This document shows positions 17,137 through 25,995 of a DNA stretch of 32,084 bases, in pieces (positions within the stretch are counted from its first letter, which is position 1; each line of letters opens with the position of its first letter). The notes beneath the pieces were generated by a model. That model saw only the letters and a list, made by a program, of their open reading frames with translations, had not been told where the DNA came from and ran no database searches. Origin of the DNA: Bacillota bacterium (lineage in GTDB: Bacteria > Bacillota > Clostridia > RUG12999). The stretch spans positions 1 to 32,084 of the forward strand of contig JAUZPZ010000007.1 in NCBI GenBank assembly GCA_030705675.1, given 5' to 3'. The position numbers and the translations under genes were made by a program.

Positions 17137-18135
17137 ATGAAAGGCACAAAGTCATTTATAAACAATAATATAAGAGAAATTGTGCTTGCAATTGTTATAA
17201 TAGTGCTTGCCGTATTTGTAAACATTCGCAGTTCGGGCGCGTTTCTGACAGGGGAAAATATAATGGATACCCTTTCAGAAACGGCTGTTATGGCAATAAT
17301 TTCTGTTGGCATGATGATAGTCCTCCTGACGGGAGGTATTGACCTTTCGGCGGGTGCGGTTATGGGACTTGCGGGCATGACTGCTACAACAATTCTTAAA
17401 AACAATCATAATTTAAATCCTTTTACCGTAATTCTCATAGCTGTTATTGTCGGCGTTTTGTGTGGTCTCGTAAATGGATTTCTTGTTGCGAAATTAAACA
17501 TTTTCCCTATTATAGCAACTTTGGGAACCATGTATATATTCAGAGGTCTTGTATATGTTGTAAGTCCTATCGGACGTGTAAATCCGCAGGAAATGACAAC
17601 ACCTTTTTTAAATATCGCTACAAAACCGTGGTTCTTTAAAATTAATAACCTGGTATTAATTACAATTATAATTTATCTTATTGCTTGGTATCTGCTTGAA
17701 TATTTTCGGGCGGGACGCCGTATTTACGTTGTGGGAAACAGCATTTCTTCGGCACGGATAAGCGGTATAAAGGCATCAAAAGTACTTTTGTGGGTATATA
17801 CCATCGCCGGTGCTCTTGCCGGGCTGGGCGGCATACTGTATGTTGGTAAATACAGTTTTGCGACGGGAGATACCGGAAGCGGGTTTGAAATGAATCTTAT
17901 TGCGGTGTGCGTACTTGGCGGAGTCAGCGTCACCGGAGGAACGGGTAAGATTTCCGGAGTGATTTTGGGCGCGATATTATTTGGAGAATTGACAAGGGCA
18001 ATGCCCATGATCAATATATCAGAGTTTTGGCAGGAAGCGGTCAGAGGTCTTATTATAATCCTGTCTGTAATTGTAAATGCGCTTATTCAGAGAAATGTAG
18101 TACGTAAATCTCTTGAAAGGAGGGATGAACTGTGA
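17137..18135 (+). CDS. Sugar ABC importer permease 1 (CUT2 family)
   Basis: Membrane permease of 332 residues in the RbsC/RhaP/LsrC family, with about nine or ten hydrophobic segments. Family landmarks are GGIDLSAGAVMGLAGM near residue 65, NGFLVAKLNIFPIIATLGTMYIFRG, and the C-terminal GFEMNLIAVCVLGGVSVTGGTG. The start at 17137 has GGGGGAG 5 nt upstream; the earlier in-frame ATG at 17122 lies inside the ATPase gene and the ribosome site. Its last bases overlap the GTG of the second permease by 4 nt. The two permeases are not duplicates, which points to a heterodimeric channel. Confidence 0.92.
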   Translation: MKGTKSFINNNIREIVLAIVIIVLAVFVNIRSSGAFLTGENIMDTLSETAVMAIISVGMMIVLLTGGIDLSAGAVMGLAGMTATTILKNNHNLNPFTVILIAVIVGVLCGLVNGFLVAKLNIFPIIATLGTMYIFRGLVYVVSPIGRVNPQEMTTPFLNIATKPWFFKINNLVLITIIIYLIAWYLLEYFRAGRRIYVVGNSISSARISGIKASKVLLWVYTIAGALAGLGGILYVGKYSFATGDTGSGFEMNLIAVCVLGGVSVTGGTGKISGVILGAILFGELTRAMPMINISEFWQEAVRGLIIILSVIVNALIQRNVVRKSLERRDEL

Positions 18136-19169
18136 GTGATAAAAATTATGGAAGAACAATTATTGCGGAACGGGCGTTCAATACAAAAAGATTTTTTTTA
18201 CGCTGGGAATGGATGCTTGTTGTTTTGCTGGTTATAATAAATATATATAACAGCATAAACGCCCCCGGATATTGGGGCACGGGACTGCTTACCTACGGAG
18301 TACGGGATTTTATGGACAAGGCAATTATGGTATTCCCAATGATGCTGGTTTTGCTGTTAGGAGAAATCGACGTTTCCGTAGCCTCCACCATGGCGCTATC
18401 CTGTGTTATAATGGGAATGGTTTACGGGGAAGGAAGTACGGGCGTACCCATGTGGGCGGCAATTTTGGCTGGCCTTTTTATAGGCGCTGTGTGCGGTTTC
18501 ATAAACGGACTGATTTTGGTCGCTTTTAAAGAGTTATCTTCGGTTATAGTGACTATTTCCACAATGATAATTTTCAGAGGAATTGCACAAATATTGCTGG
18601 AAACACGATCATCCGGAAAATTCGCTTCATGGTTCCAGTATTTAAATTACGGACAAGTGGGAATAATTCCATTTGATATAATATTTTTTGCGATCGAGAC
18701 AATAATTTTTGCCTATGTTATTCATAAAACTCCGTTTGGCAGAAGGGTTTACGCAATGGGCTCAAACATTACAACCGCTCGCTATTCGGGGATAAATACG
18801 GGAGGAATAAAGCTGCTGATTTTTACATTAAACGGTTTATTTGCAGCTGTGGCGGGTATGTTTGCGGCATCAAAGATGAGCAGCGTACTTCCCTCAATGG
18901 CAAAAAATTATGAACTTGATGTCATATCCATGGTAGTACTCGGAGGCGTAAGTACGTTGGGAGGCAAGGGAAATGTCCTAGGCGTAGTGCTTGCCACTTT
19001 TGCGGTGGGAATGATAAGATATGGTCTTGGACTTGCGGGAGTAAATTCACAGACAATACTTGTAATTGTAGGACTTATGCTTATAATAGCGGTATCAGTG
19101 CCGAACTTCAAAAAAACTTTTGGGGAATCGGCATTAATAAAAAAATTTTCAAAAAGTAAATTAGCATAA
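18132..19169 (+). CDS. Sugar ABC importer permease 2 (CUT2 family)
   Basis: Second membrane permease, 345 residues, with a GTG start that overlaps the previous stop (GTGA) and GGAGGG 7 nt upstream, so translation is probably coupled. It has a longer cytoplasmic N-terminus, then LLGEIDVSVASTMALS, INGLILVAFKELSSVIVTISTMIIFRG, and NYELDVISMVVLGGVSTLGGKG, which parallel the landmarks of permease 1. It resembles RhaQ/LsrD-type partners. It should form the translocation path together with permease 1. Confidence 0.92.
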   Translation: MSDKNYGRTIIAERAFNTKRFFLRWEWMLVVLLVIINIYNSINAPGYWGTGLLTYGVRDFMDKAIMVFPMMLVLLLGEIDVSVASTMALSCVIMGMVYGEGSTGVPMWAAILAGLFIGAVCGFINGLILVAFKELSSVIVTISTMIIFRGIAQILLETRSSGKFASWFQYLNYGQVGIIPFDIIFFAIETIIFAYVIHKTPFGRRVYAMGSNITTARYSGINTGGIKLLIFTLNGLFAAVAGMFAASKMSSVLPSMAKNYELDVISMVVLGGVSTLGGKGNVLGVVLATFAVGMIRYGLGLAGVNSQTILVIVGLMLIIAVSVPNFKKTFGESALIKKFSKSKLA

Positions 19170-19185
19170 AAAGGAAGGAAAAAAA

Positions 19186-20250
19186 ATGAAAAAGAATTTA
19201 TTGAAACTCATTTCACTAATTACAACAGTAGCAATTTTGTCTACTGTTGCAGGGTGTGGAAGAAAAACTATTACAAAATGGCAAAGCAATGCAGGCAATG
19301 CAGTAAAAGGGACCATAAGCGGAAAAACATTTGCGCTTGTGGGCAAAGATGTAAGTAACCCATACATGCAGAAAATGTATGAGGGCTTTGAAAATGCATG
19401 TAAAAAAATAGGGGTAAAAGCGGTTTACCGCGGACCAGACCTTGCAACGCCGGAAAAGCAGATTGAAATTATCAATCAGCTTGCGGCGCAGGACATAGCG
19501 TTGATTGCGGTTGCAGCAAATGATGCGAATGCTTTGCAGCCCGCTCTTAAAAACGCAATGAATAAGGGAATAAAAGTAATATCTCTGGATTCCGCCGTAA
19601 ATAAAGAAAGCCGTATGCTACACATTCAGCAGGCCGATCCGGAGAAAATAGGAAGAGGTCTTATACAGGCGGCATACGACATGGTGAATGGTAATGGCGG
19701 AATAGCGGTGCTTTCAGCTACCGCACAGGCTACAAATCAAAATTTATGGATTTCATGGATGAAAAAGGAAATTGATGAAAATAAAGACAAATATAAAAAC
19801 ACTCCCCTTGTAAAGATTGTTTATGGGGATGACGAGCCCACAAAATCAACATCCGAAACGAATGCTCTTCTCACAAATCCTCAAATAAAAGTAATAATTG
19901 CACCTACGACAGTAGGAATGCTGGCGGCCGGAAAAGTATTGCAGGATAAAAAATCCAGTGTAAAGCTTACAGGTTTGGGACTTCCGTCCGAGATGGCACA
20001 ATATATAGAAAGCGGAGTGTGCCCATGGATGTATTTATGGAACCCTATAGATATAGGGTACTTGGCGGCGTATACAGGAAAAGCACTTGTTGAAGGAAAA
20101 ATAAAGGGAAATGTGGGAAATACTTTTAACGCCGGCGATCTTGGAGAAAAGAAAGTGACAAAGGCAGCAGACGGCGGTACGGAAGTAATGCTTGGAGAAC
20201 CGTTTAAATTTGACAAAAGCAATATAGCCAAATGGAAAACGGTATATTAA
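19186..20250 (+). CDS. Sugar-binding lipoprotein, RhaS/LsrB-like
   Basis: Substrate-binding lipoprotein of 354 residues that feeds the importer from outside the membrane. A lipoprotein signal ends in STVAGC, with Cys24 as the lipidated residue. The mature part is a periplasmic-binding-protein type 1 fold: ALVGKDVSNPYMQKMYEGFENA, then LATPEKQIEIINQLAAQDIALIAVAANDANAL, ISLDSAVN, and LSATAQATNQNLWISWM. The ATNQNxW stretch and the LDS aspartate are characteristic of the RhaS/LsrB branch. AAGGAAGG precedes the ATG 16 nt after the permease stop. A stem (ATGGTGCG/CGCACCAT) follows at 20257-20279 without a T-run. The ligand remains undecided between rhamnose, AI-2-like molecules and other sugars. Confidence 0.88.
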   Translation: MKKNLLKLISLITTVAILSTVAGCGRKTITKWQSNAGNAVKGTISGKTFALVGKDVSNPYMQKMYEGFENACKKIGVKAVYRGPDLATPEKQIEIINQLAAQDIALIAVAANDANALQPALKNAMNKGIKVISLDSAVNKESRMLHIQQADPEKIGRGLIQAAYDMVNGNGGIAVLSATAQATNQNLWISWMKKEIDENKDKYKNTPLVKIVYGDDEPTKSTSETNALLTNPQIKVIIAPTTVGMLAAGKVLQDKKSSVKLTGLGLPSEMAQYIESGVCPWMYLWNPIDIGYLAAYTGKALVEGKIKGNVGNTFNAGDLGEKKVTKAADGGTEVMLGEPFKFDKSNIAKWKTVY

Positions 20251-20256
20251 GCCGAA

Positions 20257-20279
20257 ATGGTGCGTTATAGGCGCACCAT
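20257..20279 (+). terminator. Stem-loop after the sugar ABC operon
   Basis: ATGGTGCG/CGCACCAT with a 7-nt loop. No T-run follows, so it may protect the 3' end of the message rather than terminate it. Confidence 0.4.
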
Positions 20280-20338
20280 ATACATAAAAAGGTTGCATAT
20301 AAAGCTAAAAAAATGCCTAACAACAGCTTAAAAAAATA

Positions 20339-20367
20339 TTGACAAACAATAAATAAAATGATATAAT
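20339..20367 (+). promoter_or_regulatory. Promoter of the SLH protein gene
   Basis: TTGACA at 20339, 17-nt spacer, TATAAT at 20362 preceded by TGA. Both hexamers are consensus plus an extended -10; it is the strongest promoter by eye in the window, fitting an abundant surface protein. Confidence 0.88.
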
Positions 20368-20421
20368 GAAACCATATATAACTTGTTTTAGAAAAAAGTA
20401 TTGCAAAAAGGAGAGGCTATT

Positions 20422-22557
20422 ATGAAAAAGGCGTTACTTTCTTTTGCCCTTACTATTGTTATGATTATGACAATGGCTGCGGGAGTATCGGCGGAATCTT
20501 TGACTAACGTACTTAAGGGGTTGGACTTGTCTAATATAGGAAATGATGTTAATGTTCCGGTAGATATTAAAATTTCACCTGCTCAAGAAACAAATTATGA
20601 AAACTCTATGTCTGAGCATACGGTTAATGACTTTGAGAAGTTTTCATTTAAAGCCGCTCTTGATATGGGAAAAGTAAGGAAAAAATTCGAGTCTTACAAA
20701 AGCTATTTACAAATTTTAGCAGGAACGGATACAGAGTTGGTAAACGATATAAACAATATTAATGTATCTGGAAGATTCACAATAAAAATTTGCTGGCCAG
20801 ACACGCGTTCAGAGCTTGCTGAGTCAATGCGCTATTCGGGTTCCGATACGTCTTATGATATGCATGGATTTTCATTTGATCCTAGCGATACAGATATTAA
20901 CCCTTTAGCTAACATTAAAGATATATACACCGAGGTAAATCCGGAAACTGGCAATATTGAAAGAACATATGCAGCTTGGGGAGGCTGTCATATTCTTACA
21001 ATCAATATTTATTTAAAACATCTTACTTATGGAGATTTATCAGGCACAGTAAAGCCGGGAATAGATTATAAAACATATCTTGGAAATATATTGCTTGAAA
21101 CAAACGCAACTGAAGTGTTTTCTGCAGATGTAAATAATATTTATACAGTATATAGCGATGTTGGCGGTAATACAAACTATACTTATACTGATGCTATTGC
21201 CGGAACCACTACAACTATTAGTCACACGGATTATACAGCGGTTCAGAAAGCAGGAGGAGCGGATAGCTTAGCTCTTAATGATGTTGCTGATACGAGTGAC
21301 GAAGTCAAATCAAAAGGAATAAGTGCAACAATAGAACTTGTAAAAACAGGATATATAAAACTTGACTTTAAAGTAGACGGCAAATATCTTCGTAATGGCA
21401 CGAGCGGTACTTACTATACCGGGGGACATGCTCCTGTTTATGCTGATGTCATTTCATTCGATCCGTCTAATTACAGCACCGTAAATGATATTAAAAGCTC
21501 ATATAAGTTTATAGGATGGTCTACCAGTGTTGACGGGACGGTAATAAAAGATGTTACAACATTTAATACAGATACGACACTTTATGCCGTGTTTGAAAGG
21601 ATAAGCACGGGCGGCGGAGGCGGAGGCGTCTCAGATTTAGTGAATGTTAAATTTGACATTGATGGAGATACAAGTTTGGTTAAACTTGTTTCGGGTAGTG
21701 ATCCTTTTAGTGTAGACCTTAATAAAATTACGGTTCCGGATAAGGTTGGATATAAATTTAAAGGCTGGTATAAAGATAAGGCTATGACACAGCTTGCGCC
21801 GGTTGATTTCCAGACATCTGTAACAACGACCCTTTACGGAACATATGTTAAGACAGAAGTCCCTCCACAGCTTGAGTCGGTTATTCACTTTGCTTACGTG
21901 ATCGGATATCCGGATGGCAGCGTAAAACCGGAAAATAATATTTCAAGGGAAGAAATAGCTACAATTTTCTATAGATTGCTTACTGATGCAACAAAAGATA
22001 AAATTGTTACAGGAACTAATAATTTCAGCGATATGGAATTGAGCAGATGGTCTAATAAGGCTGTTTTAACAATGGCTGCCGGTGGATATATAAAGGGTTA
22101 TGAGGATGGTTCGTTTAAACCCGAAGATTATATTACAAGAGCTGAGTTTGCAACAATCGCATCCAGGTTCCTTGAGGAAAACGATAGCGTCAATAATACA
22201 AAACTTACCGATATAAATGGGCATTGGGCAGAAAAATATATAAAACAGGTTGCTGATAGCGGATGGATTACCGGATATGAAGACGGTACATTCAGACCTG
22301 ACGCTTATATAACAAGAGCCGAAGCGATGACAATAATTAATAGAATTCTTAATCGTCACATTAACGAGGAAGGGTTATCGAAGGATGCAAAACAATGGTC
22401 GGATAACCTGCCGAGTGCTTGGTATTATTATGATGTGCTTGAAGCTACTAATGCCCATGATTATAAGAGAGAAGAAAACGAAACCTACGAGACATGGACA
22501 TCTATTAATGAGAATAATGTATGGCAGGATAAAGCCCAATATGAAGATGTAAAATAG
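20422..22557 (+). CDS. SLH-domain surface protein with InlB-type B repeats
   Basis: Secreted protein of 711 residues, probably held on the cell wall by its SLH domains. Residues 1-24 are a signal peptide ending in GVSA. About 30-325 is an unrecognised region. Two Listeria-Bacteroides (InlB B-repeat) modules follow, with FIGWSTSVDG...TTLYAVF and FKGWYKDKAM...TTLYGTY, separated by a GGGGGG linker near 397. Three SLH repeats then occur at about 487-522, 534-585 and 594-643 (YPDGSVKPENNISREE, YEDGSFKPEDYITRAE, YEDGTFRPDAYITRAE); the first lacks its usual beginning. The last roughly 65 residues are acidic and of unknown role. The ATG at 20422 follows AAGGAGAG; the track's upstream TTG start is rejected. 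The protein could be structural or an adhesin. Confidence 0.88.
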   Translation: MKKALLSFALTIVMIMTMAAGVSAESLTNVLKGLDLSNIGNDVNVPVDIKISPAQETNYENSMSEHTVNDFEKFSFKAALDMGKVRKKFESYKSYLQILAGTDTELVNDINNINVSGRFTIKICWPDTRSELAESMRYSGSDTSYDMHGFSFDPSDTDINPLANIKDIYTEVNPETGNIERTYAAWGGCHILTINIYLKHLTYGDLSGTVKPGIDYKTYLGNILLETNATEVFSADVNNIYTVYSDVGGNTNYTYTDAIAGTTTTISHTDYTAVQKAGGADSLALNDVADTSDEVKSKGISATIELVKTGYIKLDFKVDGKYLRNGTSGTYYTGGHAPVYADVISFDPSNYSTVNDIKSSYKFIGWSTSVDGTVIKDVTTFNTDTTLYAVFERISTGGGGGGVSDLVNVKFDIDGDTSLVKLVSGSDPFSVDLNKITVPDKVGYKFKGWYKDKAMTQLAPVDFQTSVTTTLYGTYVKTEVPPQLESVIHFAYVIGYPDGSVKPENNISREEIATIFYRLLTDATKDKIVTGTNNFSDMELSRWSNKAVLTMAAGGYIKGYEDGSFKPEDYITRAEFATIASRFLEENDSVNNTKLTDINGHWAEKYIKQVADSGWITGYEDGTFRPDAYITRAEAMTIINRILNRHINEEGLSKDAKQWSDNLPSAWYYYDVLEATNAHDYKREENETYETWTSINENNVWQDKAQYEDVK

Positions 22558-22859
22558 GGAGAAAAACAAAACATCTTAAAATTGGCAAAGTGATATTTCT
22601 ATAAATTTAGGTTTTCTATTATAAAATTTTTGGTTTATGGGCAGGAACAGCCGTATTTTGGCTTTCCTGCCTTACCTATATATAAAAGCTAATTTTATAT
22701 GGTATTGTCATATTCGGCACCCCGTGGCGGTATCGTAAGGGACGCCGCCTAATTTACTATTTTATATGGCGGAAAATTTATTTCATATTGAGCCGTTAAT
22801 GTCAAAATATAAGCACTCTATGGGCACGCCCGCATAAGCCGCCTAAAAAGATATTGGAA
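22558..22859 (+). other. Non-coding gap with an imperfect hairpin
   Basis: GGCAGGAA..AGCC/GGCT..TTCCTGCC (22640-22671, one bulge) is a strong stem but lacks a T-run; it may end the SLH message. A GGCGG/CCGCC stem and AT-rich DNA follow. No coding frame or recognisable repeat is seen. Confidence 0.45.
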
Positions 22860-22888
22860 TTAACATATCAAAACAATTGTCATATAAT
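22860..22888 (+). promoter_or_regulatory. Promoter of the unknown gene at 22925
   Basis: TTAACA at 22860, 17-nt spacer, TATAAT at 22883, 36 nt before the start codon. Confidence 0.65.
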
Positions 22889-22924
22889 GTAATACAAACA
22901 GCATTATAGTTAAGGAGAATGTTA

Positions 22925-23473
22925 ATGTATAATAATCAATTACCTCCGACAAATTGTCCAAAAGCAATAGAGCAAATTCCAATTTCATTATCTGAATCCC
23001 TTCAGGGCAAGTATTTTGTAGGAATAAGCCGCGAAGAATTTGGCGCAGGCAAATATGCGTGGGCCGGTCTTTTTAATCCCGAAGGTTCAGGCGTATTACT
23101 TTTTGCAAATGTTTTTACGGTAAGTAATGTCACCGAAATTCCTTTTTCTTTTCAGGTTTGGCTGAATGCGACAACTTTAGGGACAGCGAAACCAACTGAT
23201 ATGCAAAGTTCCGCAAACACGGCAATACAACCCATTCCAAAGCCGAAAGTTCAGTTTTTATATGCGGAAAATGTTGACGCACAACCTACGGAAGGAACGT
23301 TAATATTCGGGCGGCGCTGTCCTGCTGAAACAACAATTGTTTCTGAAGAAGACGGAAAATTCATTTGTCCGCCGGGAGGAAATTTCCTGATAAATTGTCT
23401 TCCCCCGGAAACAAGCGATGAAAAAATATTAGGCCGCATTGCATTTGGCTGGTGGGAAGAGCCTTGTAGATAG
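22925..23473 (+). CDS. Unknown protein, possibly DUF6143 family
   Basis: Soluble-looking protein of 182 residues without a signal peptide or membrane segment. It is rich in Pro, aromatic and beta-forming residues, with GKYFVGISREEFGAGKYAWAGLFNPEGSG in the first third, then a stretch describing a beta-sandwich-like pattern and a C-terminal GRIAFGWWEEPCR. From memory it resembles small proteins labelled DUF6143 in Clostridia and bacilli; this is tentative and carries no function. ATG 22925 is chosen because AAGGAG lies 7 nt upstream, while the track's ATG at 22919 sits 1 nt from it. It has its own promoter and terminator. Confidence 0.7.
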   Translation: MYNNQLPPTNCPKAIEQIPISLSESLQGKYFVGISREEFGAGKYAWAGLFNPEGSGVLLFANVFTVSNVTEIPFSFQVWLNATTLGTAKPTDMQSSANTAIQPIPKPKVQFLYAENVDAQPTEGTLIFGRRCPAETTIVSEEDGKFICPPGGNFLINCLPPETSDEKILGRIAFGWWEEPCR

Positions 23474-23568
23474 TGTCTATTGAATGAGATATCCCAAAAC
23501 AGAAATTTCAAAATCACTGACGGCGACCCCTGCAATAGTGGCTTATCGTTTTATATTTTGCATAAAAG

Positions 23569-23605
23569 TTGGTCTGATAAAAAAATCAGACCAATTTTTG
23601 TTTTA
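23569..23605 (+). terminator. Intrinsic terminator
   Basis: TTGGTCTGAT/ATCAGACCAA perfect stem with a 6-nt loop and a TTTTTGTTTT tail, after the gene at 22925. Confidence 0.92.
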
Positions 23606-23610
23606 TCATA

Positions 23611-23658
23611 TTGTAATCGGTATTACTTTATGATATAATCTATTGTAACCGATGTTAC
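23611..23658 (+). promoter_or_regulatory. Promoter with two operator-like palindromes
   Basis: TTGTAA (23611), 17-nt spacer and TGATATAAT (-10 at 23634) form the promoter. GTAATCGGTATTAC (23613-23626) overlaps the -35 and GTAACCGATGTTAC (23645-23658) lies just past the -10. Each has 5-bp inverted arms, and their centres are 32 bp apart, about three helical turns, so they lie on one face. A dimeric repressor, probably the product of the next gene, could clamp the promoter. Confidence 0.65.
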
Positions 23659-23679
23659 ATTTATGCTGGGGGTGCTTTT

Positions 23680-24216
23680 ATGGAACAAAACGAGTGGATT
23701 GCAATTAATTATACATTGCCAAGTGAGCCGTCAAGGGTACGAGTATCCATTTGGAGAAAGCTGAAAAGAATCGGAGCAGTTAGTATACAACAATCTATGT
23801 GGATATTGCCTTTAAGCAATGAAAATAATGATTTGTTGAATGAAATTAAAAATGAAGTCTTAAGGAGCAGTGGCGAGGCACTTGTTATATCGTTCTCTAT
23901 CGAAGAAGATGGTAAAAAACTTATTATAGAAAATTTCAATGCGGCGAGGGACGAGGAATATGGGGAGCTTCTTGAACAATGCGAAGAATTTTTCAAAGAG
24001 ATTGATAAAGAAATAGCACGAAAAAATTTTATATTTGCTGAAATTGAGGAAAATGAAGAAGAACTAGGCAAGCTTAAACAATGGTATGAAAAAATAGCGG
24101 CACGGGATTTCTTTGGTGCGCCACTTCAAGAAAAGGCAAAGTTGATTTTATCTGAATGTGTGAAGGTGTTGGATAACTTCTGTGAAAAAGTATATGAATT
24201 TAATGACAAAGCGTAA
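23680..24216 (+). CDS. ChrB/PaaX-like transcriptional regulator
   Basis: Predicted cytoplasmic regulator, 178 residues. The first 70 residues (WIAINYTLPSEPSRVRVSIWRKLKRIGAVSIQQSMWILP) match the winged-helix-like N-terminal domain of ChrB and PaaX proteins. The remainder is highly charged and helical and lacks the C-terminal catalytic-type part of full ChrB, so it is the short form. GGGGGTG precedes the ATG. The next gene, an MFS exporter, follows after 10 nt and its ribosome site overlaps the stop, so the pair is an operon. The double-palindrome promoter upstream suggests autoregulation. The inducer is unknown; chromate is only one possibility from the family name. Confidence 0.75.
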   Translation: MEQNEWIAINYTLPSEPSRVRVSIWRKLKRIGAVSIQQSMWILPLSNENNDLLNEIKNEVLRSSGEALVISFSIEEDGKKLIIENFNAARDEEYGELLEQCEEFFKEIDKEIARKNFIFAEIEENEEELGKLKQWYEKIAARDFFGAPLQEKAKLILSECVKVLDNFCEKVYEFNDKA

Positions 24217-24226
24217 GGTGAATAAA

Positions 24227-25429
24227 ATGAAAAAGAAAATTGTTTTATCTAATATTGTAATGCTTGGACTTGTCAGCATGTTTGTTGATTTGAGTACCGA
24301 AATGGTTTATCCTTTGGTTCCGCTCTTTTTAACAGCTACGCTTGGGGCATCACCAGCCATCGTGGGGATTATTGAAGGAATTGCCGAGAGTATTGCATCA
24401 CTTCTTAAGGTTTTTAGCGGCTATATTGGAGATGTATACCATAATAAAAAACGTCTCGCTTTCGCCGGATATTCGGCGTCTGTTATTTATAAGATATTTC
24501 TCATTCTGGCCGCGTCATGGCCGGGTGTTTTAGTGGCAAGAGTGATCGACCGTACCGGAAAAGGTATTCGCACCGCTCCGCGCGATGCGCTTGTAGCGCA
24601 GTCAAGTAACGGCAAAAAACTGGGTGGGTCATTTGGACTACATAAGATGCTGGATATGGCCGGGTCATCTCTCGGCGCATTGTTCGCTTACCTCTTTATT
24701 GTTACTAACTTCGGATTTCACAAAGCGTTTCTGTTTTCCATTATTCCTGCGGTCATTGGTATTCTGATCATTTTTGCCGTTAAGGAAGACAAGAGCTGTG
24801 AAGTTCCCTGCGAAAAGCTTACGCTTAAGGGGATTAAGCTTGATGGAAAACTAAAAATGTATCTTGCAGTAATGTTTATATTCTGCCTTGGAAATTCATC
24901 AAATACATTTTTACTTTTAAAAGCTCAGGAAAGAGGTTTTTCGTCATCACAGGTCATTTTGTTGTATCTGATTTTTAATGTGGCAACATCCGTTCTTGCT
25001 ATTCCGTCGGGTAAGCTGTCCGATAAATTTGGGAGAAGCAAGATACTTGTACCGGGATACTTGATATACGGCTTTGTCTATCTCGGATTTGCGCTTATGT
25101 CATCGAAGCCTGCCATTCTGTTTCTGTTTATTGCATACGGTGCATACACAGCCTTTGTCAGCGGCGCAGAACGAGCCTTCATTGTGGAAAACTCTCCATC
25201 CGGTCTTAAAGGAACCATACTCGGACTCTATGGAATGCTGCAGGGCATTGGCTTGCTTCTGTCTTCTATTATTGCTGGCTTACTATGGGATTATATTAAT
25301 TCTGGCGCGTCGTTTATATTTGGAGGTGTAATCGGCATTATTTCAGCCCTTACAATTTTGGTTATATTAGAGAAAAATAATTTGATGAAGCTTTTCCAAC
25401 GGGCAACGAAAGATGCTGATAAGGTATAA
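24227..25429 (+). CDS. MFS transporter
   Basis: Major facilitator permease of 400 residues, about 12 membrane segments, probably an exporter given its regulator partner. The family loop between segments 2 and 3 is visible (SGYIGDVYHNKKRLAFAG), as is RVIDRTGKGIRTAPRDALVA after segment 4 and the second-half copy SGKLSDKFGRSKILVPGY. The RTGKGIRTAPRDAL motif is typical of a subgroup often annotated as multidrug or metal-resistance MFS proteins. The start at 24227 is chosen by AAGGTG 8 nt upstream; the track start lies inside the preceding gene. Its substrate cannot be read from the sequence. Confidence 0.85.
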   Translation: MKKKIVLSNIVMLGLVSMFVDLSTEMVYPLVPLFLTATLGASPAIVGIIEGIAESIASLLKVFSGYIGDVYHNKKRLAFAGYSASVIYKIFLILAASWPGVLVARVIDRTGKGIRTAPRDALVAQSSNGKKLGGSFGLHKMLDMAGSSLGALFAYLFIVTNFGFHKAFLFSIIPAVIGILIIFAVKEDKSCEVPCEKLTLKGIKLDGKLKMYLAVMFIFCLGNSSNTFLLLKAQERGFSSSQVILLYLIFNVATSVLAIPSGKLSDKFGRSKILVPGYLIYGFVYLGFALMSSKPAILFLFIAYGAYTAFVSGAERAFIVENSPSGLKGTILGLYGMLQGIGLLLSSIIAGLLWDYINSGASFIFGGVIGIISALTILVILEKNNLMKLFQRATKDADKV

Positions 25430-25485
25430 AGCTTTGATATAAAAGTAACGATCAAGCATAATGTTCATACGATAGGAGATTACTA

Positions 25486-25983
25486 ATGAAAGATAGTATT
25501 TACAAACAAAAAAACTTAGTTCATATAGGTTTTGAAATTGGGCTGATTTTAAAGGGCATTCACGGCTTTATTGAGATTATTGGCGGGGTATTTCTGTTAT
25601 TCTTAAGCCCGAGCAGGCTGGATTGGCTGACACGTTTTTTAACTCAGCATGAATTATCGGAAGATCCCAAGGATAAAGTGGTGAATTTACTGTTAACCTT
25701 AAGCAGCAGTTTTTCAATTAGAGCCCAACATTTTGCTGTATTTTATTTGATGTCGCATGGGATTATAAAATGTATCCTGATTCTTTTACTGTGGCGAAGG
25801 AAGCTGTGGGCATATCCGCTTACCATCATCTCTTTAATTCTGTTTATCGCGTATCAGATATACCGTTATACGCTGACTCAATCTATATTTCTCGTGTGGC
25901 TTACTATTTTCGACGTTGTTATGATTATATTGACCTACCTGGAATATAAAAGAGTTAAATTAGCACTTACAAAAACAAAATAA
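25486..25983 (+). CDS. DUF2127 membrane protein
   Basis: Membrane protein of 165 residues with four predicted segments. The beginning HIGFEIGLILKGIHGFIEIIGG, the loop ending in RAQHFAVFYLMSHGIIKC, and the closing TIFDVVMIILTYLEYKR fit DUF2127, a family without known function often found beside envelope and stress genes. TAGGAG lies 8 nt before the ATG. It stands 56 nt after the MFS gene and before the ECF promoter, so it may be read with either the exporter or alone. Confidence 0.8.
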   Translation: MKDSIYKQKNLVHIGFEIGLILKGIHGFIEIIGGVFLLFLSPSRLDWLTRFLTQHELSEDPKDKVVNLLLTLSSSFSIRAQHFAVFYLMSHGIIKCILILLLWRRKLWAYPLTIISLILFIAYQIYRYTLTQSIFLVWLTIFDVVMIILTYLEYKRVKLALTKTK

Positions 25984-25995
25984 TCTTAATTCTAG

